From: Ziziphus jujuba
Lineage: Eukaryota; Streptophyta; Magnoliopsida; Rosales; Rhamnaceae
Direction of reading: 5' to 3'
Assembly: GCF_031755915.1 (NCBI RefSeq)
Contig: NC_083379.1
Location: forward strand, 41,982,001 to 42,046,000
DNA length: 64,000 nt
Within the stretch, counting starts at the first letter, position 1. Every line of letters starts with the position of its first letter. This document shows positions 39,698 through 50,972 of this stretch, one piece after another. The notes under the pieces are model-generated. The model was not told the DNA's origin, searched no databases, and saw only the letters and a program-made list of their open reading frames with translations. The position numbers and the translations under genes were made by a program.

Positions 39698-40203
39698 CTC
39701 CAAGTCCCTATTAAAAACCCAAAAAAATAAAAAAAAAATCCGTACCACCAAACGTACGGATCAGAGACTTGGCATAAACACAATCAGAAACCGAAACAAG
39801 CTGAAGATCTCCTTTCTACTCGAATTTGATCAAAAACCCACCATGGAAATTGACAACCAACAAAGAGAAAAGTAGAAAAGAACAAAGCTTGAGATAGTTT
39901 GGTGGTGCTTACAAATAGAAAATAATAATAAAAAAATAACCAGTGGGTTGAAGAAAGAAAAAGTCAGTCAGAGAGGAAGAGGTGGTGAAGTGACCGTTAA
40001 TGACGGAATTAGGTCAGGCCAAGAACCGATTTTGTGAGGATGTTTTGGATCCAAAATGGCTTTAAAATTAAAACCCCATTTCATATTTATGTTTTTCTTT
40101 TATTTTTTTCTTTTTTTTTTTTATTAAAAAAGAATTAGAGAGAGACACAGAAAGAAAGAGGAGACGCTGAGAAGAAAATGCCAGTTAAAATGAGTAAGAA
40201 ACA

Positions 40204-40205
<2 letters not shown>

Positions 40206-40248
<43 letters not shown>

Positions 40249-40252
40249 ACTC
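40206..40252. repeat. (CT)n microsatellite upstream of the BREVIS RADIX-like gene
   Basis: About 23 CT units. On the transcribed strand it is (GA)n about 500 bases before the start codon, so it may lie in the leader or core promoter. Confidence 0.9.
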
Positions 40253-42994
40253 TTTTTCTAATTTTCTCTTTATTGGGACATTGAGATTTGGGCAAACAAT
40301 TTTGCTAGTGGTACTGCCAAGCTAATAGGCAAAGGAGGGCGTGTGTGGGCTGTGGGGGTGAATTGGTTTGGCCATGTGTGTGCGCGATCGACCAGCTGGT
40401 TTGTCTTTTGTGGGGGCTTGAGCCACCTGCGCCACCCTACAGGATCTTGTGGAGCAAACACTAAATAAAAAATTTTACTTTTCTTTTCTTTTTTTCTCTA
40501 TTTAATATTTAATATATTTATAACTTAATATTATCAGTGATGAATATTTATGATGTAATTATTGAGCCTGTATATTTTGGTAATCCCCTGTCTATTGCAG
40601 TAAATGTTGGCGGGACAACACTGCTAGAAAAGTTACAAGTAAAAATGCTTTAGGGTACAAAAGCATTTCCTAATATACTTAGAAAAATCATAAATGTGTA
40701 AACAAATTTGAAAACATTGACAACTATTGGAAATCATGATTTGTGAATCCAAATATACATAAATTTTGGAAGCTAAACTTAAAAGTTAATGGAGCAAATT
40801 TTAAATTTTGAAAATGCAGCCCAAAAAATAAATAAATAAATAAAAGAGGTTAAAAAATAAAAAGAGAGGACATGGTTATTATTTTTCACTTTGGAGGTGA
40901 TTGGACAGACATATTTTGCAGTCCTGAGCTAAAACAGCACGAGTACCCTACAGTGGTGAACATGGCCAAAATAAAAACATACATTGAAAAGAAGATTTTG
41001 ACTTTTGTTGGAATGGATTGCGAAGCAAACTTTCTGAACACCTAAATCTAGTTTGTGCAATTTTGGGAGTGAAATGCCAGACTCTGTTTCCTCTCAAAAG
41101 ACGTTATCCATTTTAAAAAAACCACTGCTTTTACAGCCAAAACACACACAATAAAAAGCATATTTTCAATTTCTGCTAGAAAATCATCTAATTTTCTTTA
41201 GCAATTGGGAAAATCACAATTGCAGAGATAGAGCACTTTGTCACGTGAACTACCACTTGCTTTCTTTTTATATGGGGATCATGTATGGAAAGCAATGAAT
41301 TTTGCTCTTACATGTTTGGAGAAACCTATTGGTCTACACTAATCAGTTCCCAGTTCCCACTTTTTCACTCTTTTTTTTTTTTTTAATTGAGATTTTAGTT
41401 TTTGGGGATCAAACTTAAAGCTTTGGCACATTTAATAATTTTTTATGATTTTATAATTTTAAAAAAAAAAATTTGTTTAACAAAATTAGCATTCAAATTG
41501 ATGGCTTTAATATATATGGGCACATAACATAGTACAAGTAATAATGTGTCACTAAGCTGTCTAGATTTTATGCAATCTTTTATGTAATCAAAAAGCCAAA
41601 GAACAACCGGGCATTCTTTGAGTGGACCATGGATACCCCAATATGATGAATCGTGGATTAATTATTTGCATTTTTTCCCGGGAAACAAACACCTTGGTCA
41701 TGACCTTCAATCTTTCATTAGTTCACATGTAGGATATAGCAATGTTGGGGAAGATATTAATCTTAGTAGGACCCTCTACCATACTGTGATTGTTTTCCCC
41801 CAAATGATTTTACTGCTACTGGTTATTGTACTCCTTGTTTCCAATGTACACACAAGTTTCTCCATCGTGCAATCTTTTGACTGTTATTTTTTTACTTTTG
41901 ATTTTTTTTTGTTTTTTTATCCCAACCCATAATATATAACATATAAAAAAACAAATTAAAAAAAAAAAAAAAAAAAAAGGTCTTTGTCTTCCTTATAACC
42001 TGGAGACCAGTGTTTTGTCAAGTTTCAAGTAAAAGGTCAAAATTTTTTGTTTTCGACCCCTCTGGGAAATGAGAGGACAACGCTGCCAAAAAACAAAAGA
42101 AAGTAATGTAGACCAAGTTGTTGGTATGCAGACAAAGGAAAATAAAAACGAACAGTACAACGACTGCTTTCATTTCTATGAGGTTGTGTCAAATTTGGTG
42201 GAAAGGAAAAATTGTTTTATCTTTTGAAAACTAAAACGATAAATAGGAATTAGAGCAACAGTTTGTAATAGAATTAATTTCATCTAACTCTTTCATGACT
42301 TAAATACAATTTAATCTTTAAATATCAAAAATATTTTCTACCCCTCATATTGGTTTAAAATTTGATCATTTATAATATTTTCATCTACACTTATTTAAAG
42401 GATTTTAATGTAATTAGCGTAAAATGTACACTTGTAATATAATGGATATTTAATAAAATTCCTAGTTTAAAAAGAAAAATAAAAGAATCTATCTAATAAC
42501 TTTTATTGGAATTTTTGTTGACATATTTTGGACAAATTTTAGCCTGTGGACATGGTGGCCTAATTTTCAATGGATGGTGCCTTAACTTATACATGTATAA
42601 AAGTGGGTGACTGAAAATTGGATGAATTTGCCCATAATAGCAACTCTTAGGTTATAAAATAAAACATAAATCTTCCTTTTTTTTTTAATTAAAATATTTT
42701 TTTACAAAGCAAGCAAAGCTTAAGGTCCATTTGAAAATGTTTTGATACAAATTACATTTCATTTAAATAATGATTATTAAAAAATCATCTAATTAGTATT
42801 TATTCTAAAATCAACAAGTAAACAAATTTTCTAAAATAAAATCAATAAAAATACGCTATAGAAAGGGCCTGTAGCCAATTTGTAGCATTTGTATTGTCTA
42901 TGAACAAATTGCTCTCAATTATCCAAAAATAAATCTAATAATTTTTGTATTGTCTATGAACAAATTATCCAAAAAGTCAAATGTAGTGAAGAAA

Positions 42995-43026
<32 letters not shown>

Positions 43027-43865
43027 GTGATATATATATATATATATATATTTTTAAGATGAGGATATAGGTTAGGAAAAAAAAAAAAAGGAAAGAAAAG
43101 TGACATAAGGTGATAAAATTTGAGTGTATGATAGTGAATCATGGTGTTCAAGGGTACAATTATGCTTTTTGGAGAGGAGAAAAGGACATGCTGTCCCAAT
43201 GTTCCTTTTGTTTATTTCTTACTATATCGACAACCAGCTCCTTTAGCAAAATTCTTTGACAATTGTTGCTATACTCTCTTCTAATCATATAATTTTCCAC
43301 GACTTTGAATTTATGTGCACCTTCAATTTTTTAACCACTCAATAGCTTATTCTTTTTGAGAAAAAAAAAAAAATATATATATATATATAGAAAATTGATC
43401 TTATTGGAATTACATCCCAATAAACATTAAAAAATAAAAATAAAACATTTGTCTTATCCATTTTTCAGTCTATCTTTCTCTGTCGGTAGTTCATTATTTA
43501 AATGTTAAATAAATAAAATAAAACTGAACAGTTCGATTAAAAATAAATTAATATTTTTAAAAGCAAAGTGAAATGAGAATGTAAAAGATTTAATAAAATA
43601 TAATTAAGCAATATAAAATATAGCATTTCAAAACAAAGAAAAGGAAACAAACACAGCAAATGACAAAAAGATTGTCTTTTTCTTTCTTTCTTTCTTTTTT
43701 TTTGTTTCTCTGGGTACTCACTTTCCCACGAGACCATCACTCTTTCGAATATTTTAGTGAGAGAAAAGATTTGGCATAATTCTCAGGTTAATTATTCGGA
43801 AATATTAATGAAAAATGAAAATCAGAATAAAAATTTATTGATAAATTTTTGCAATTAGTCAAAAT

Positions 43866-43907
<42 letters not shown>

Positions 43908-43914
43908 AGAGTAA

Positions 43915-44215
43915 GACCGCCTTTTTTCACGCGCGAAGGAGAATGATGATCGCGCGAGGACTCGTGTCCCCAAAAAAGCTGGGCCCCGCATATGACAAAC
44001 AAAGGTGGGTGTGGCCCACAAAAGCGCCTCTTCCTAGACTCACCCCGGACGATCCTCCCCCAAAAAGTAACTCCTCGTCTCCACTCTCACCATCTCTCTC
44101 TCTCTCTCTCTCTCTCTCTATTCCTCTTACATCTCACTCAACTGTTTGGCAACACGGCTCAACCTGTCCTTTCAAACTTCAATTTCCTGCCAATCCGCTA
44201 TGAATTGAATTATCC
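43915..44215. other. GC- and CpG-richer island flanked by GA and CT repeats
   Basis: This block has CACGCGCGAAGG, GATCGCGCGAGGAC and CCCCGGACGATCC in otherwise very AT-rich DNA, with (GA)n just before and (CT)n at about 44095-44119. It resembles a plant core promoter plus pyrimidine leader, but no coding exon follows in the next kilobase on either strand. Confidence 0.45.
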
Positions 44216-45644
44216 AAAGTTTATAAAATTCCACATAATTTTATTATTAAAATAAGAATGCCCACTGTATTTGTCCATACATGGTACTATATATAGTCAA
44301 ACGACATTATACATACAAGAATCTGTGTTCGATCTTTTTATGTTTCATAAATTCAACTTGGGGGATCATCCACTAAGATATGTTGTTTTAACTTTTATAT
44401 GTTTTTCTTCTTCTTCTTCTTCTTCTTAGACTTCTTTTAGTTCTTCTGTCATGATTTTCCATTAAGCATGCTTTTAAATGAATTACCCACTTCGTAATAT
44501 AATATATTCTCTTGTATTTATACTGATTATTTTGACTTTCTTCAAAAAAAAAAAAAAAATGGATGCTAACTATTAAAATGGGGCCACAAAGGGTAGAAAA
44601 ATATTATGGTTTATGTTTTGTCTCACATTAGAATAATGAATGGAAGCAAAATGATTTATACACCGAACAAACATTGCGGAGTGGAACCTTATTATCACCA
44701 GCTACATTATTGTGATGCTTTTCTTTAAGGTGACAACCACCAGCATTCCTTTCCAAAGTGGAAAGTTCAAGTTTTTCTTCACAATACAGCCTACCTGTAG
44801 AGTATATTGTAGGTAAAGCCCCCTTCTTTCTCTCCTTGCAAACGAAGTATATATGTGGCAATATATATATATATATATATATACACACAGTTAAGCTATC
44901 AAGATATATTTAATTTTTTAAATTCTATATGAGTAAATTTAATCATTTAAAACTGTTGAATTATATATCATTAAAAATATGTAATCTAATAATTTTAAAT
45001 AATTAAATCCATTTTTAAGTTGAAGATATCTTCATTTGAATACAATTATATATAAGCTTATAATGAATCCTTTATTAGGTCAATTTAATAATATTATTAA
45101 ATATTTTAATTTAATTGATGAATATGATAGATTTACTTTTTGAAATTAATTTCAAAATTTTGATTTTATATATTTTTAGTATAATACATAACTAACCATA
45201 TATATATATATAATTGTTATTTTGTAACAATTATATAAATGATACCTCAATACTTTAAAACTGAAAACCTAATTGAAGATATAGAATTTTATATATTTGT
45301 TATGCTATTATAACTTGAGAGATAATTCATAAGAAATCAAATCTGTACACATGCACGCAGTTTGGGTGACTGTCTTATATGCACGCAGTTGGGCTGTCTT
45401 TAGAGATTTAAGTATGGGTTCTTGTGCTTTCCACCTGAGTATCCTTTTGTATATTCAAATGTAAACTTTGCCTTATAATGTAGTTATATATGTATATATG
45501 CTTTGCTTGAAGTGTTCGAGATCGTACTGTAGGTGATAAAGTAGTCTCAGTGCCTAATAAAGCTTGTCCTAACTCTAGAAAGGCACAACAAAGAATGTAC
45601 TTTTGGCTTTGTGTTTATTTTCTACATAAAACTAGCACGTTACC

Positions 45645-45980
45645 TTTAAAGTTAAGGACTTTGCATGTCTAATAATGCTGATCCTATATTTTTTAACTAC
45701 TGTTAGCAAATTTCTTTCGGCCCCACAGTTACGTGCAAAGTCGAGCACTACCATATTATTTAATACTGTTTTACCCCAAAAAAAAAAAACAAAAAAAAAA
45801 AACAAAAAACAAAAAAAAAAAAAAAACAAAAACAAAATTCTTTAATACCGTTTCGAATGTTGAATAAATTATTGCCCTCCATAAGATAATTTTATTTATT
45901 AGTATTATTTTTTTAACATAATCATTGTTTTTTTGTTTGATAGATATTTTTTTTGGAGCTCAAAAGAAGTGATCCAAGCT
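45645..45980 (+). repeat. Dispersed direct repeat, copy R1
   Basis: Shares TAAAGTTAAGGACTTTGCAT, CTACTGTTAGCAAATTTCTT, AATGTTGAATAAATTATTGC and AAGTGATCCAAGC with copy R2 at 52868-53145, in the same order and orientation. R1 is interrupted by an A-rich insertion. The two copies flank about 7 kb of degenerate sequence. Neither shows TG...CA termini, so I do not call them LTRs. Confidence 0.85.
45755..45853 (+). mobile_element. A-rich retro-insertion with target-site duplication inside R1
   Basis: About 65 bases of A-rich sequence (45772-45836, TACCCC followed by A runs broken by C) are flanked by 17-bp near-direct repeats, ATTATTTAATACTGTTT and ATTCTTTAATACCGTTT. The sister repeat R2 has a single uninterrupted version of the site (ATTCTTTCATACTGTTT). 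This empty-site comparison supports target-primed insertion of a poly(A)-tailed fragment. Its source is too short to identify. Confidence 0.7.
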
Positions 45981-45999
45981 TAACATTGACAGGAATTAT

Positions 46000-46425
46000 A
46001 AGCCTAACTTGGTGCTAGCTGATGCTGGGGGGGTTATTGGAGATGACCATGGTCATTGGAACTCTAGTTTTGTTGTCAATCTTCGAAAAGCTAGCTATGT
46101 CCTAGTTGAGATATGAGGTCTCTACTTTGATCTCAAGCATATTCAGTCCTTAAACTTTAGTAAAATGATCATTGAAATGATTCTGCTGCTGTTGTTGATT
46201 GGATTGTCAAGGGCTTTCATTCTCAGCATCCTTGTACAACCTTATTCAGAGGTGAAAGAGTATTCTTCACCATAATAAGGACTTCCCTTTTGTTCATGCC
46301 ACATGGAATGTAATAGGGTTGTTGATGGTTTACCTAACCTCAGCTCTAACTTTTGCAGATATGTTTTCACAGTACCATGCTATATTATTGAAGTTGATAA
46401 ACATATATACATCTTGTACCATTTG
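46000..46425 (+). pseudogene. Degenerate RNase H-like (RVT_3) domain fragment
   Basis: Reading the plus strand gives LADAGGVIGDDHGHW, SSFVVNLRKASY, then after a stop GLYFDLKH, then with a frameshift IVKG, and near the end CNRVVDGLPNLSSNFC. This order matches the plant RNase H-like domain found at the end of LINE-type retrotransposons and in single-domain 'putative ribonuclease H' genes (consensus GGVIRD..G.W..GF, AELWGL..GL, DS..V, REAN.VADGLA). An in-frame stop and at least two frameshifts mean it is dead. No reverse transcriptase part was found next to it. Confidence 0.75.
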
Positions 46426-46449
46426 ATGCATTAGCCTAATACAGTAAGT

Positions 46450-47312
46450 TAAAGCAAAGCCATCACCTTAATCCCAGCATGGTGCTTGTTGACTATAAGA
46501 ATAGTTAGTGGACCACTTTCAACATCCTCAGCCGCAACAAGAAGTGATCTATTTGTCTGTTTAACATTGGATTGCAAAAGGAAGAAGGAATGAGTACACC
46601 CACTAAAACATATAAGATTATTCAATAAGAAAGGCTCATCACCTTCATTACTAGCTCTAGTATTCTCACAAGTGAATTCATGTCCGAAATTTTCTTTTCA
46701 TTAACGAGGATTAGAGGGCCTTCAAGTTAACCTGCCGTCATAGATAAAAATAGAAAGTAAATAAAAAATAATAAAGCATGATGTCAAGAAAATAAAAGTT
46801 GTTAAACAAAAATCACATGAGAGATGTAACAGAAAAACAGTGCCTTTGAATTATAGATAAAAAGATCAATACAGCATAACTTCAGACTGAATGAGAGCAA
46901 AACATACAATTTGCTGAATTTTTATTAAGCAACCATCACAGCATGATAAGTTGAGACTTTAGATCTTGTCTGCTCAAGTGCTCAGAAGAGAAAAAGTACT
47001 AAAGCAACTCATAGACAGTCAAGTAAAAATTATTTATAAAAACAACAAAAATCTTAACTTACACATTTGGGAGTCTTCTAATCCGTAATAAAGTAAGGTT
47101 AAATATAACCTCTGCCTAGCTTCATTCCTTCCACCACTTCCAGTTCATTATATAAAGTTTTTATACTTTCCAAGAGAATAGTGTACAAAACCAGGGAAAA
47201 AAGATGCGTAAAACAACAATAATGACACCTTCTTTCCCAATTTCTCCATTGCCCTTGCTATCAGTTCTCCAATTCTCACGTTCTCCATTTGCAGAAACTG
47301 TGGCGGCCTATA
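46450..47312 (-). pseudogene. Chaperonin-60 pseudogene fragment, mitochondrial type, intron retained
   Basis: Four blocks on the minus strand follow the order of the CPN60/GroEL apical region. Block a (47218-47312): TVSANGER, frameshift, ELIARAMEKLG, frameshift, GKEGVIIV. Block b (47060-47175): KTLYNELEVVEGMKLGRGYI, stop, PYFITD, stop, KTPKC, followed by an intron donor GTAAGT. Block c (46637-46735): GPLILVNEKKISDMNSLVRI then LELVMK. Block d (46450-46560): RSLLVAAEDVESGPLTILIV then NKHHAGIKVMAL. The NELEVVEGMKL and SANGER-type text is most like plant mitochondrial HSP60. Retained intron spacing argues for DNA-level duplication rather than a processed copy. Stops and indels rule out function. 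Confidence 0.8.
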
Positions 47313-48059
47313 TTATGTATTCAACAACAATTTTAAATCACCGCGAAATTGCCAACATGCAATTTTAAATGAAGATAAATGGGATGGAATAAGGCTCTAC
47401 AACTTCTTCGATAACTTTGAACTAAATGAGATTTCAATCTATTTTCATCTTCTATATCAGAATAGTAGTAAGTTATCTAAAATTGTGACTTAAGGATCAA
47501 TATATCGATAGTTACTCAAAGAAGCATCATAAGTCATAATCTTAGTAACTTATTTTCTTCAATAAGAAAAGCAGTCGCCTGGGTGATCTCATCTCATCTG
47601 GATGTCTTTGTCATAAGATTTTGAATAGAAGAATTCAAACATATTGACATAGCAATGAAGGAAATGAGTGTTTTACAAATTGTAAACACCTATCACCAAG
47701 AAAGTTCTTTCTTTTATAATTGTTATCATAGAATCAAAAAGTTAAGAAAAGATAAACTGCAATGAAAAATAAAAAACAACAAGACATATATTTTCTTCAA
47801 GTAGTAGGCAGCGAATCATGATTCATGAGGTGAAAGCAGGACAGGGAGCGGAGGAGGGATGACTCTTCACCGTGGAGACGGTGGACGTGACGGTGGTTCT
47901 GTTGAATTTCCCGCCAGTTTTTTACATCCTATAAAACGCACATACAGCTTGAACAATATCTATCTGTCCACAAAGAAACTTCCAGAGCACCAACTCCAGA
48001 ATACTCGTAATCACAAAAAATACAAACCATCCGAATCGCCAAAATTTATCTTTCAGGTA

Positions 48060-48560
48060 GAACCCACTTGCAAATAACAGTCCTCAACGACCTTTAGATA
48101 GGTCCTCGTACTTGTCGTATGGCAAAAACCTTCCTTTATATTGTTCTATACTTTCGGTAACGTATTCCGACCAATGCAACCAATTGCCATAGCATTAGCT
48201 AACTACACCCCAAGAATAAAGTTCCGCATGTCTTCTTCAATTGCAGAATCGGTCGGCCACTGAATACATGCCCATCCTCAAGCTTCTCAGGTTCTGCAAT
48301 TCGGCTTAACATTGATTTAAGCTTCGCTCAAGAGCTTAAAGTTGATCATTGATTTGCCGCCGTCGTCAAGGACTCTGGCTTCGACAATATACCTCCGCCT
48401 ACACCGAAGACCTCTTCATAGGTAAATTTTGGATCTCCTCCACCAGATCCAGATTCTCCTCCATCGGACCCCCCCGATGAGTCTCCACTTCCTCCGCCTC
48501 GGCCGCCAAGGCCGAACCCACTTCCCTTTCCGCCGAGCCCAAACCCCCCTCAGTGACACA
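48060..48560 (-). pseudogene. Unidentified degenerate coding remnant with glycine-rich and conserved-looking blocks
   Basis: The minus strand reads GLGGKGSGFGLGGRGGGSGD, continuing as an acidic Gly/Ser run, then DPKFTYEEVFGVGGGILSKP. After stops come IAEPEKLEDGHVFSGRPILQ and LKKTCGTLFLGC, then with a frame change YGNWLHWSEYVTESIEQYKG and RFLPYDKYEDLSKGR. These look like genuine protein-coding text broken by stops and frameshifts. I do not recognise the family. The plus strand gives a Pro-rich mirror (PPPRPPRPNPLPFPP), which I take as the shadow. Confidence 0.5.
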
Positions 48561-49370
48561 TTTCTTCTAGGAGAATTTGGCCCAATATCCCTTTTTTAAG
48601 AGGGCCTGATGAAATATACCTTCTCCGCTTAAGTAGTTTTTGTTTTACTCATTTTTTTTTATTTTTAATATTCCTAAATTACTCTTATTTAATATAAAAT
48701 CAAATAAAATTCATTTTCCTTTCCGGTAAAACACTACCTCCATTTTGGTCCTTCAAATCATTGTTAACATTCCTTTCGTTAGCGAAGCTTTCAAACTCCT
48801 TTACCTGCCATTGAAGTGTTCGTAGGTAGCCCTTATAGCAGGATCTTCATTCCAAGTAGCCTCCGACTGGTCGCCATGGTACTCTTCATCCTGGGAATGG
48901 TTCGACAGAATATTCAAAACTGCCATCACTCTTGTCACTTGGTTCTGAGAAGGGAAGCACTGCAGAAGTGCCCCTTCGGGTCTATTCAAGAACTTTTTTC
49001 CCATCTATCAAGCAATTTTTTTTTTTTTTGGTGCAAATAATCCAACTAAAAAAATACACAGATAACGAAAGTGAGGGATGCTTTTTCACGAAGAAAGAAG
49101 AAAGCTAACAGAAGAAAGTAGAGGTTTTTTTGTTTTCAATGGGAGGGATTATTTGTGTAAAGAAGGAAGAAAGAATGCAGGAATTTGGACACAAAATAGG
49201 TGCAGGATTATCTGGTGTGGATCTTTCAAAGGAAAAAGGGGGGAAAAAAAAAAGAAATAGGGACACTCAAGTCATTTAAATTTTTATTAAGGACAAAATA
49301 GATATAGAGGGGTAAATGAAAAAAGTATTAGAAGGTATAGGTATATTTTATTAAAGCCTCCAAACGAGGG
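48561..49370. other. Graveyard spacer
   Basis: AT-rich sequence with short unsupported open frames on both strands (for example a minus-strand 67-codon frame at 48801-49004). No family motif was recognised. Confidence 0.4.
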
Positions 49371-50223
49371 ATAATGGGTAGAATTCCCTTTTTTCTAATG
49401 ATATCGCCAAGGCCAAACATAGATGACCTACTTTCTCCTCCACGATGGTGGCGAAACTCTGATGAGCCTGTTTGTCATGGGGCAAACCCTGATGACCACG
49501 TAGATGATGCTGGACCTCCTCAGAATGGGCCTGACATATTTGACCCAAATCTAACACCATAGCCCAAACTCAAGCCAAACCCATTAGCTTGAGGCCCACC
49601 ACCCACCATCAGGGAGAAACCTGAACCAATGATCTAGATCCATCCAACACAAATGGAGGCCAGAAACTCAAGCCCTGAAGATGATCATGGCCATGTTATG
49701 CTTATATCAAAGTCAAACCCTGATGGTCATGACCGTCACATCGATTGTTGTCATCCTCTGAATGGGGTAGAATCATTGAGTCTAAAGCCCAAATGAAACC
49801 AATTAACAGAACCCAAACCCATACAATTTATCACCATTACCAGCCGAAAACAATCTCTTTCCTCCACCACCGTTTCTAGAATGATCATTGGGAACCTTGT
49901 TGGATCCAAAGCAAAACCTTAACCCATCACTTTCAAGGCCAAACACCCATAGATAATAGTCAAACTGATTTGCACTGTTACCTAACCCTCTCCTTTCACC
50001 GCTTCCATCATGATTTCCGAAAAGCTTTGTTAGATTAAGAGCGAAATCCTAGCCCACTATTTTCAGGGTCAAACACCCATAAATTAGAGTACTCATCAAC
50101 ATTGGAGCCGTTTCCATATATTTCATCATCTAAATAGTCAGTCAAGCAACCATCAACATTGTTGCTGTCCGATTCAACGTTGGTATATTCAAACGTTTCC
50201 TCTTCCGTATCTTCCATCACGTT
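49371..50223 (-). pseudogene. Degenerate acidic/glycine-rich ORF with an internal repeat
   Basis: A minus-strand frame opens at 50220 (MEDTEEETFEYTNVESDSNN) and contains YSNLWVFDPENSGLGFRS. After a one-base frameshift it continues NLTKLFGNHDGSGERRGLGN, then YYLWVFGLESDGLRF with GSNK. The Y.LWVF..E..GL.F block is thus present twice, about 170 bases apart, also visible as repeated DNA (CAAACACCCATA on the plus strand). Further down, Gly-rich text continues with many stops. The family is not recognised. Confidence 0.45.
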
Positions 50224-50500
50224 GAGGATATCAATGGTGACATGAATAATGAGGGAGAGATAAAGATAGAATAAGGAGGTTTGGAAAAATACTCATTCAT
50301 TCATCATAACCCATCCCATTATAAGCTTCCATCTACTTATATGAGGTATAGTTTCTCCTAAAGAAACTATAACTGAAAGTAGTGGACTACATGGAGTAAT
50401 GACAATTAATAATAATTACTATGATAAAAGAAACCAACTACAAAGAACTAGTGGACCTTTCCTTCAAGTTTCTACGTGCATGGGATGCGGACCTCAAGGT
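50224..50500 (-). mobile_element. LTR-like fragment 1, Copia-type leader orientation minus
   Basis: Matches 51723-52042 over most of its length: GTTTGGAAAAATACTCATTC, AAGCTTCCATCTA, ATGAGGTATA, CAACTACAAAGAAC, GCATGGGAT and CAAGGT. At its low-coordinate edge GATATCAATGGTG resembles the primer-binding-site junction of fragment 2 (GATACCAATTGGTG). It looks like a decayed 5' LTR plus start of an internal region on the minus strand. Confidence 0.55.
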
Positions 50501-50959
50501 TTTTATTATTCCAACCTAAATCATCTTTGTCTGCAAGGATGAAAACAAGATAGAATTTCCAAGAAAGCCTTGTGATGGATACTAGCAACCATTATAGCCG
50601 TAAGATCCTTCAAAGTTTATCATTAGATGACTAAGACCATTTGGGCTATATGACTTTATTACAACAACACGTGAATCACCTTGTCAATTTCAAAACCATT
50701 TTGAATTGAACCACCTTTTCGAGGATTCACAATGTTACCATCCACCATATGCTCCACATCATGTTGCTGTTGAACCACCTTATGTGAAGATTCAACAAGG
50801 GCTTTAAAAGATCGAAAGAACTCATGTAATGAAATACAAAATTTGATTTCAATCAAACCACCATTGATCAAAATATGCAGAAAATAGAATCCGAATGTTT
50901 TCATAAAATAAAACACATAAAATACATATAAAGATACAGTTTATGAATTTGTGTATTTT
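50501..50959. other. Space between LTR-like fragments
   Basis: No gene or recognised element domain. Short AT-rich open frames only; this could be decayed retrotransposon internal sequence. Confidence 0.4.
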
Positions 50960-50972
50960 GGCTTTGATACCA
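50960..50972 (-). mobile_element. Retrotransposon primer-binding-site-like sequence
   Basis: On the minus strand CTAACAAT is followed by TGGTATCAAAGCC, close to the initiator-tRNA-Met site TGGTATCAGAGC used by Copia-type elements. The adjacent LTR would lie at higher coordinates, starting TGTTAG on the plus strand and extending toward 51300. Confidence 0.5.

Larger units (their letters stand above)
39698..45640. other. Gene-free stretch of about 5.9 kb
   Basis: Holds the BREVIS RADIX-like promoter and leader nearest 39.7-40.3 kb, with a (CT)n run at 40206-40252. Beyond that only AT-rich DNA, (GA)n at 42999-43026 beside (AT)n at 43029-43051, (GA)n near 43871-43902, and one GC-richer island were seen. 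An open frame of 104 codons at 41618-41932 shows no family motif and ends in low-complexity Phe-rich sequence. Confidence 0.55.

Noticed and set aside
41618..41932. Open frame of 104 codons starting MSGPWIPQYDESW
   Set aside because: No recognised domain, no gene context, and a low-complexity hydrophobic second half; could be chance.
48396..48558. Proline-rich plus-strand frame (PPPRPPRPNPLPFPP)
   Set aside because: The opposite strand reads a Gly-rich run followed by conserved-looking text, so the Pro-rich frame is more likely the shadow.
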